Shown here in pieces: positions 5,066 to 9,586 of a stretch of 9,586 bases of DNA; within the stretch, counting starts at the first letter, position 1; each line of letters opens with the position of its first letter. Below the pieces are notes generated by a model. That model saw nothing but the letters and a program-made list of their open reading frames with translations, ran no database searches and was not told where the DNA came from. Made by a program: the position numbers and the translations under genes. Source of the DNA: CAYTZA01 sp964442365. Its GTDB lineage: Bacteria; Patescibacteriota; Minisyncoccia; Phycocordibacterales; DAORIS01. The stretch is taken from assembly GCA_964442365.1 (NCBI GenBank), contig CAYTZA010000025.1, positions 1 through 9,586 on the forward strand. Reading direction: 5' to 3'.

Positions 5066-7726
5066 TCAAGAGAGTGCTGACTTATACGTACGCATATATA
5101 ATTTTCGTATTTCTTCTACAAGTACAATAGACGCCGCTACTGGTATGATTATCAACCAATCAGACAGACTCAGAGCTGTTGTTCGTAAAAATGTCTGCAT
5201 AAATGGATTATAAATTGCAAATAATTGCAACAATACAATACCGATTGTTGCTCCAAAGAGGAATTTGTTTGAGAAAGGATTCATTTGAAAAAGAGATTTT
5301 GACTCATGACGACAGTTCCAAGCGTTGAACCAGTGTCCGACAGCAAGTGTTGTAAGTGCAATCGTCCAGGCTTTTGTCATATCAACATCGATATATCTTT
5401 GGAATACATAAAGTGTTCCAAACGCTAAAGGTAAAGCCATGAGTATAATACGTTGTATTTCTAATTTACCGATTAGATATTTTTTTGGTTTTTCAAAACG
5501 ACGACTCAACAACCCTTGCTCTTTTGGCTCCATAGCAAGTGATACATCAAGGAAACCATCTGTAACAAAATTTAACCAGATAATCTGCACGGCAAGCAAA
5601 GGCAAAGGGAAACCAAGAAACAATGCCCCTGCAATCGTACACACCTGACTAGCACTCCCCGCAAAAAGATACAAAATAACTTTTTTAATTATTTTATATA
5701 TACTACGACCCTCTTCAACAGCTGATACGATACTCCCGAAGTTATCATCCAAAAGGACAATATCAGCGGCTTCTTTGGCAACCTCAGTACCTATCACCCC
5801 CATGGCAACACCGAGATCTGCAGCAACAAGAGAAGGTGCGTCGTTGACACCGTCTCCTGTCATAGCGATAATCTCCCCGCGAGCACGAAATGCTTTTATA
5901 ATCGTAAGTTTATGTTCTGGATTGACTCGAGCAAAAACAGTAGTTTTTGCAAGCCTTTCACTAAATTCTTTCTCAGTTAAAGTATCGACATCTTCACCTG
6001 TAATTACTGAGTCTCCTTCGTGGTATATTCCTGCTTCAGTAGCAATAGCTTGTGCCGTAATCTTATGATCACCTGTAATCATAACAACCCTCATACCTGC
6101 TGATATTGCCCGATCTAGAGCCTCTGCCACTTCTTCACGTAAAGCATCTTTCATACCGTAAAACCCTACAAAAGTAAGGCTGTGTATATTTTCGACAGTA
6201 AGTTCATCTGGTATGGATGTTGTTTCTGCACAAGACACAACACGTAATCCATCTTTAGACATTTTTATAAAAACTTCTTCCAATTCTTCTCTTTTTTTAT
6301 TATCAAGAATATGATCTTTACCACCTGACCATATATGTTTAGAAAGTTTTAATACAACCTCAGGAGCACCTACTATAGTTAAGAATTTTTTACTACTATT
6401 TCCATGAACAACCGCATGATATTTGAGTTTATAATCAAAAGGAATTTCCGTGATCATGGGCATATCTTTCTCCAAAATATCTTTATGAAAACCAATTTTT
6501 TGTGCAAAAACGAGTAAAGCAGCTTCTGTTGGATCTCCAGAAACACTCCAAACTTTTTTCTCTGTAGAAAACATCACACGTGCACTTGCACAATATGAAG
6601 CGATTTTTCCCATAAAAGCCAGTTCTGGTTTGTTAATCGTATCAATTAATACCCCTTCGAGTCGTACTTCTCCTTTTGGTTCATAACCAATACCACCAAT
6701 CTCAAACATATTTTCATCGACATATACCTTTTGAATAACTAATTCGTTTTTAGTAATCGTACCAGTCTTGTCTACTGCAATAATCTCCGCCTGACCAAGA
6801 GCCTCTACCGCTTGTAGCTTTTTTATCAAAGCACTCCTCTTGCTCATACGCCATACACCCGTTGCAAGAACTAGTGTCACAACAATAGGAAGACCTTCAG
6901 GAATTATTGATACAGAAAGTGAGACAACAACAGTAAACATTTCTTTAATTGGTCGACCAAAAGCAATACCGAAAGTAAATATAAATACACTAATACCAGC
7001 AACCGTAGCAATAATCAAATGAGAAAGATTTTTAATATTTGTCTTCAGTGGCATATCGGTATTTATAGTCGCCACTTGTTTAGCAATTTTTCCAATAACC
7101 GTATGAATACCTGTTCCCACAACAATTGCATGGCCGTTGCCTGATACGATATTGGTACCCTTAAAGACCATGTTTTTTTGATCCTTCGACGATGTATCTA
7201 TTTTATGTACAGGCTCTGATTCACCTGTTAAAGCGGCTTCATCAACACTAAGACCGTGTGACATGACAATACGAGCATCTGCCGGAACTTTTTCTCCTTC
7301 AGATAAAATCACCACATCACCAGGTACTATTTCAGTATCAGAAATAATTAACTCCTTTTCATCACGTAATACTGTCGTTTTTGTTGCAACAAATTTCTTT
7401 AAAGCCAAAAGAGTATTTTGTGCTTTTCCTTCTTGAATAGTTCCAACAAGAGCATTGAATAATAACACTGCGAAAATAATAGATGCATCAACAGTTTCTC
7501 CTATTGAAAATACAACAATACTAGCAACGATAAGTATATATATGAGTGGACTTTGAAATTGTCTTAGAAAAATAACCAATAAACTGTCTACTTTATTTTC
7601 AGGAAGAGCGTTAGGGCCATATTTTTCAAAACGTTTACGAACCTCTTCAGTACTCAATCCCCTTTCACTTGTATGAAGAATCTCACTAACTTGAGATATG
7701 GTTTTTGTATGCCAATTTGTTTCCAT
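5066..7726 (-). CDS. P2-type cation-transporting ATPase (Ca2+-ATPase-like)
   Basis: An 886-residue P-type ATPase with the full P2A layout: N-terminal cation ATPase domain (about 5-70), actuator domain with TGES (167-170), M4 with PEGLP (276-280), phosphorylation site DKTGTIT (D319), nucleotide-binding domain, hinge TGDGVNDAP (623-631) and a C-terminal six-helix region. It couples ATP hydrolysis to export of a cation, most likely Ca2+. Aligned by eye to SERCA, the site II residues are kept (E277 for E309, N719 for N796, D723 for D800), and E808 matches E908. In M5, however, N768 and E771 are replaced by S691 and Q694, so site I is probably lost, as in one-ion pumps of the PMCA/SPCA type. An extended -10 (7748-7740) precedes the ATG by a few bases and there is no Shine-Dalgarno. 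It lies 67 bp after the M14 gene and 46 bp before YibE/F. Confidence 0.95.
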   Translation of the reverse strand: METNWHTKTISQVSEILHTSERGLSTEEVRKRFEKYGPNALPENKVDSLLVIFLRQFQSPLIYILIVASIVVFSIGETVDASIIFAVLLFNALVGTIQEGKAQNTLLALKKFVATKTTVLRDEKELIISDTEIVPGDVVILSEGEKVPADARIVMSHGLSVDEAALTGESEPVHKIDTSSKDQKNMVFKGTNIVSGNGHAIVVGTGIHTVIGKIAKQVATINTDMPLKTNIKNLSHLIIATVAGISVFIFTFGIAFGRPIKEMFTVVVSLSVSIIPEGLPIVVTLVLATGVWRMSKRSALIKKLQAVEALGQAEIIAVDKTGTITKNELVIQKVYVDENMFEIGGIGYEPKGEVRLEGVLIDTINKPELAFMGKIASYCASARVMFSTEKKVWSVSGDPTEAALLVFAQKIGFHKDILEKDMPMITEIPFDYKLKYHAVVHGNSSKKFLTIVGAPEVVLKLSKHIWSGGKDHILDNKKREELEEVFIKMSKDGLRVVSCAETTSIPDELTVENIHSLTFVGFYGMKDALREEVAEALDRAISAGMRVVMITGDHKITAQAIATEAGIYHEGDSVITGEDVDTLTEKEFSERLAKTTVFARVNPEHKLTIIKAFRARGEIIAMTGDGVNDAPSLVAADLGVAMGVIGTEVAKEAADIVLLDDNFGSIVSAVEEGRSIYKIIKKVILYLFAGSASQVCTIAGALFLGFPLPLLAVQIIWLNFVTDGFLDVSLAMEPKEQGLLSRRFEKPKKYLIGKLEIQRIILMALPLAFGTLYVFQRYIDVDMTKAWTIALTTLAVGHWFNAWNCRHESKSLFQMNPFSNKFLFGATIGIVLLQLFAIYNPFMQTFLRTTALSLSDWLIIIPVAASIVLVEEIRKLYMRTYKSALS

Positions 7727-7739
7727 ATACTATCTTGTA

Positions 7740-7748
7740 AGTATAACA
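7740..7748 (-). promoter_or_regulatory. Extended -10 before the cation ATPase
   Basis: The minus strand reads TGTTATACT, matching the TGnTATAAT extended -10 with one change. Transcription would start near 7733, leaving only about 7 bases before the ATG at 7726. No -35 box is clear. This suggests that the ATPase and the genes after it can be expressed separately from the M14 gene. Confidence 0.4.
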
Positions 7749-7793
7749 GAGAAAAAATTAGAACTATTTTTGAGCTAAAAATGATGTAGTGGT

Positions 7794-8612
7794 TTATATC
7801 CCTGAGCTTATATAAGCAACACAAGCTTCTATTGCTGGTAATTGTCTTGCCCAATCTGATCCCCATCGTTTAGATGTTTCAATCTCAAGAAATGAAACAC
7901 TATTTAACTCACACCACTCTTTAAACGTCCCTGTCTGCCTTAGACCCAACCATTGAGCCTCGTCCATCAATTTAAGACATGCCTTTTGTGCATAGATATT
8001 AGCAATCTTCATAGACAAAACATCTTTTGCAGCCAAAACATCTGCTCCCACATTGTGAAATGAAAATACAACTTTAATATCTTTTTCTAATATAAATTTT
8101 GTAACCGCATCAGTTTCCGGTTCAGAATTGCCTTTTTCTCCACAATTAACTTTCACATTTTGAGTATAATTTTTTCCAAAAGACCACAATGATTCTTTTT
8201 GAAAGCTTGGAGTGTCAAAATTACGATTCAGATCCACATCTTTTTTATTAAACCTTCCAACTCTTCCTCCACCCAATAAATCGGGATTCTTTTTAGCTTC
8301 TGCAAAGCCGTCAAGGTTTAAGCATGGAACTACATAAAAAGTGATTCGTGAAAACTCTGAATATTTTTGATTGAGGAAATTAATGAGCCTATACGCTAAT
8401 TTTACAGTACCTATTTCATTGCCGTGTATACCAGAAACAAACAATATTTTTATTTCACCACCACCTATTTGATAACAATCAATAGATTCTTTTAAAATCG
8501 ATGTTCCAATATAAAACTTAACTGCTGATTCTAGAGGTGACAAAAAACTCTCACGCGATTGTACAAGACCACTTAGACCTGATTTTATTTTTCTCAGTAT
8601 GTCTAAAGACAT
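7794..8612 (-). CDS. M14-family zinc carboxypeptidase/amidase (AstE/AspA or MpaA-like)
   Basis: A 272-residue zinc hydrolase of the M14 carboxypeptidase superfamily, which includes succinylglutamate desuccinylase/aspartoacylase and the murein peptide amidase MpaA. Zinc ligands are H63 and E66 in GIHGNE and H186 in FSFHN. The substrate-carboxylate motif DLNRNF lies at 127-132, preceded by NLDGF (99-103). SEPETDAV (163-170) and LEIET (242-246) supply the usual late motif and the catalytic glutamate. The DLNRNF and SEPET motifs favour peptide cleavage (MpaA-like, acting on murein peptides) over aspartoacylase. There is no signal peptide, so it should act in the cytoplasm, as MpaA does. It is the first gene of the leftward block. 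The ATG at 8612 follows a GATAAT -10 so closely that the mRNA would be leaderless. The exact substrate is unresolved. Confidence 0.85.
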   Translation of the reverse strand: MSLDILRKIKSGLSGLVQSRESFLSPLESAVKFYIGTSILKESIDCYQIGGGEIKILFVSGIHGNEIGTVKLAYRLINFLNQKYSEFSRITFYVVPCLNLDGFAEAKKNPDLLGGGRVGRFNKKDVDLNRNFDTPSFQKESLWSFGKNYTQNVKVNCGEKGNSEPETDAVTKFILEKDIKVVFSFHNVGADVLAAKDVLSMKIANIYAQKACLKLMDEAQWLGLRQTGTFKEWCELNSVSFLEIETSKRWGSDWARQLPAIEACVAYISSGI

Positions 8613-8618
8613 GAGAGT

Positions 8619-8627
8619 ATTATCTCA
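8619..8627 (-). promoter_or_regulatory. Candidate promoter for the M14 gene (leaderless)
   Basis: The minus strand reads TGAGATAAT, an extended -10 with one mismatch. The expected start falls at about 8612, the A of the ATG itself. No convincing -35 is seen. It would be the first promoter of the leftward block and diverges from the promoter of the orphan gene. Confidence 0.4.
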
Positions 8628-8676
8628 TTAAAAGTTAGTATGGAATACATACTTTTAAATAGTAATAGTCAGATCG

Positions 8677-8704
8677 TTGACTTTTAGTGATTTGGGAATA
8701 GTAT
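8677..8704 (+). promoter_or_regulatory. Candidate promoter for the orphan gene
   Basis: TTGACT (8677-8682), 16 bases, then TAGTAT (8699-8704; 4 of 6 matches). The predicted start at about 8711-8712 coincides with the first base of the first leader hairpin, leaving a leader of about 100 nt before the ATG at 8813. The -10 is weak, so confidence is moderate. Confidence 0.42.
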
Positions 8705-8711
8705 CTGTATC

Positions 8712-8793
8712 AGAAGTAGAAACACTTCTCCAACAAGGGCTTTTGCCCGCTCAAGCTATCCCATGGCTTGCTGTCTCAATTACGATTGTTGGA
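8712..8793 (+). promoter_or_regulatory. Structured 5' leader with multibranch fold
   Basis: By eye, three hairpins follow one another: AGAAGT/ACTTCT (8712-8729, loop AGAAAC), GGGC/GCCC (8737-8748, loop TTTT) and CAAGC/GCTTG (8752-8770, nine-base loop). The last two are enclosed by a long-range stem TCCAACAA (8729-8736) with TTGTTGGA (8786-8793), making a three-way junction. This stem closes about 8 bases before the Shine-Dalgarno AGGA (8802-8805). The layout resembles a cis-acting regulatory RNA, but no known riboswitch class or protein-binding leader is recognised. No folding energy was calculated. Confidence 0.4.
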
Positions 8794-8812
8794 AACAAGA
8801 AAGGAAAATAAC

Positions 8813-9247
8813 ATGGGAAAAGCAGCTGACAGAAAGTACATCAAAAACTTTGCCCGAACCATGATGGGCCAACTCAACGTGAATGTACCCAATGGCGAGG
8901 TCGGGATCAATCGTTACCACCACGATCTCATCGCGGCCAGTATCAGAAGAAAGTTGGTCGAACAGGTGTTCCAGGATCTACAACACCTCAAGATCGAAAC
9001 AATCGCGAGGCTTGCAGCCTCTGGAATCATGGGTACCGCAGAAGGACAACACGCAAGTCCTGCGTACGAGAGACTTCAGTCGGGTCTTGATCCATGTACT
9101 ATGTGCTTCGTCCATCACTGGACTAATAACTGGCTCGAGAAGAAAAAAAGTGAGGGACCAGCGGCTATTATGAGGTATATGGCTGCCACAGCAGTCGTTG
9201 CCGCAATGTACGACTTAGTGGTTCAGAAAAAAGAAGTTCTTGCATAA
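8813..9247 (+). CDS. Hypothetical protein with CxxC/HH motif, GC-rich orphan
   Basis: A 144-residue protein that I do not recognise. The ATG at 8813 is chosen because AAAGGA lies 7-10 bases upstream; the longer reading from TTG 8768 would start inside a predicted hairpin. There is no signal peptide. The chain looks mostly helical: a basic N-terminus (KAADRKYIKNFAR), an amphipathic stretch (about 38-70), a central DPCTMCFVHHW (93-103) whose C95, C98, H101 and H102 could bind a metal, and an Ala-rich, weakly hydrophobic C-terminal helix (about 116-137). Hand counts give 47% and 57% GC in the 60-base blocks 8821-8880 and 8881-8940, against 23% in 8041-8100, so base use is unlike the neighbours and transfer is possible. 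It forms a single-gene unit with its own promoter, structured leader and terminator. Confidence 0.72.
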   Translation: MGKAADRKYIKNFARTMMGQLNVNVPNGEVGINRYHHDLIAASIRRKLVEQVFQDLQHLKIETIARLAASGIMGTAEGQHASPAYERLQSGLDPCTMCFVHHWTNNWLEKKKSEGPAAIMRYMAATAVVAAMYDLVVQKKEVLA

Positions 9248-9267
9248 AAACCTGCCTTGTAACCCGT

Positions 9268-9296
9268 GACCTCAACCGAAATTGGGGTCTTTTTTA
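9268..9296 (+). terminator. Intrinsic terminator of the orphan gene
   Basis: Stem GACCTCAA (9268-9275), loop CCGAAA and stem TTGGGGTC (9282-9289), with eight pairs including one T.G wobble, then six T and ATT. It starts 20 bases after the stop codon of the orphan gene and is well formed for the plus strand. Confidence 0.85.
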
Positions 9297-9299
9297 TTG

Positions 9300-9586
9300 A
9301 TTTAATTTTTTCCTGGCTGGAACTAATTTATAACCCAAATAAAAAAATGATCTTAGAGATATCCGGGCAGTACAGGTCCAGAGAGACTCTGAAAAGTTTT
9401 GGATTAATCGTGGATTTGTTAAACAAAAAGCATCAAACCCTTCCAACGATTTCGTCTACTCACCAGAAGTTGCTACATAGACAAACTTAAATGGGTACCG
9501 TCGTGGAGGATACTAGAACTGTGTTTGAAAATAGGAATGATGCTTAGCGTAATATATTAAAGAGCTATCTTCTTTTACGAAAAAAG
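9300..9586. other. Gene-free tail, possibly with a degraded coding remnant
   Basis: No intact gene with a start signal is seen in the last 287 bases. One plus-strand frame (from about 9343) reads protein-like text, RDSEKFWINRGFVKQ (9382-9426) and NDFVYSPEVAT (9445-9477), then meets TAG at 9478-9480. It continues as TNLNGYRRGGY before a second TAG at 9514-9516. It has no start codon or Shine-Dalgarno. It could be the broken end of a gene or chance. No tRNA, repeat array or further terminator is visible. Confidence 0.3.

Noticed and set aside
8768..8812. Upstream TTG start for the orphan protein, adding 15 residues
   Set aside because: No ribosome binding site before it and it lies within the predicted leader fold; the ATG at 8813 has a well-placed AAAGGA.
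8763..8864. Small upstream reading frame beginning MACCLNYDCW with three cysteines, overlapping the orphan gene start
   Set aside because: No Shine-Dalgarno, its ATG lies in a hairpin loop, and the overlap with the main gene is long; a leader peptide cannot be excluded but is not supported.
9266..9490. 74-codon plus-strand reading frame starting at GTG
   Set aside because: Its start lies inside the terminator hairpin of the previous gene, it has no ribosome binding site, and the sequence looks unlike a conserved protein.
1..9586. CRISPR array, insertion sequence, transposase or phage genes
   Set aside because: No spaced direct repeats, no transposase or integrase motifs and no phage structural proteins were seen on either strand.

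Overview
The window is AT-rich DNA with short intergenic gaps. It carries one DedA gene, one surface-protein gene, a four-gene leftward block and a GC-richer orphan gene at the right. The mix (DedA/VTT protein, signal-peptide protein with Ig-like repeats and a C-terminal peptidoglycan-binding domain, YibE/F protein, P2-type cation ATPase) and the many very short mRNA leaders suggest a Candidate Phyla Radiation (Patescibacteria/Parcubacteria-like) bacterium using the standard bacterial code. That assignment is inference from gene style and composition; no marker gene is present.

Layout: bases 1-96 hold a near-perfect sigma70-type promoter firing leftward out of the window. A DedA gene (97-735, minus) and a secreted Ig-repeat protein (763-1926, plus) diverge from a 27-bp gap that contains a symmetric pair of -10 boxes. 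Between 1927 and 2093 lies a compact non-coding locus: a plus-strand promoter, the left arm of an 11-bp inverted repeat at the predicted transcription start, a bidirectional intrinsic terminator, and a 3' tRNA half without a 5' half. From 8612 down to 2094 there are four minus-strand genes with gaps of 67, 46 and 19 bp: an M14-type zinc carboxypeptidase/amidase, a P2 cation (Ca2+-type) ATPase, a YibE/F membrane protein with a His-rich tail, and a GlcD/D-lactate-dehydrogenase-like FAD oxidoreductase. The terminator at about 1985-2019 closes this block. At the right, a 144-residue orphan protein (8813-9247) has its own promoter, a roughly 100-nt leader predicted to fold into several hairpins, a good ribosome binding site and its own terminator. 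It is about 50% GC in the blocks I counted, against about 23% in a nearby block. After it, 9300-9586 has no convincing intact gene.

How they fit together: most products act at the cell envelope. DedA and YibE/F are membrane proteins, the ATPase exports a cation, the Ig-repeat protein probably binds cell wall, and the M14 enzyme could process murein peptides. The least explained parts are the promoter/inverted repeat/terminator/tRNA-half locus and the structured leader plus orphan protein at 8677-9296. These are the best candidates for something undescribed, but the sequence alone does not show a function for either.
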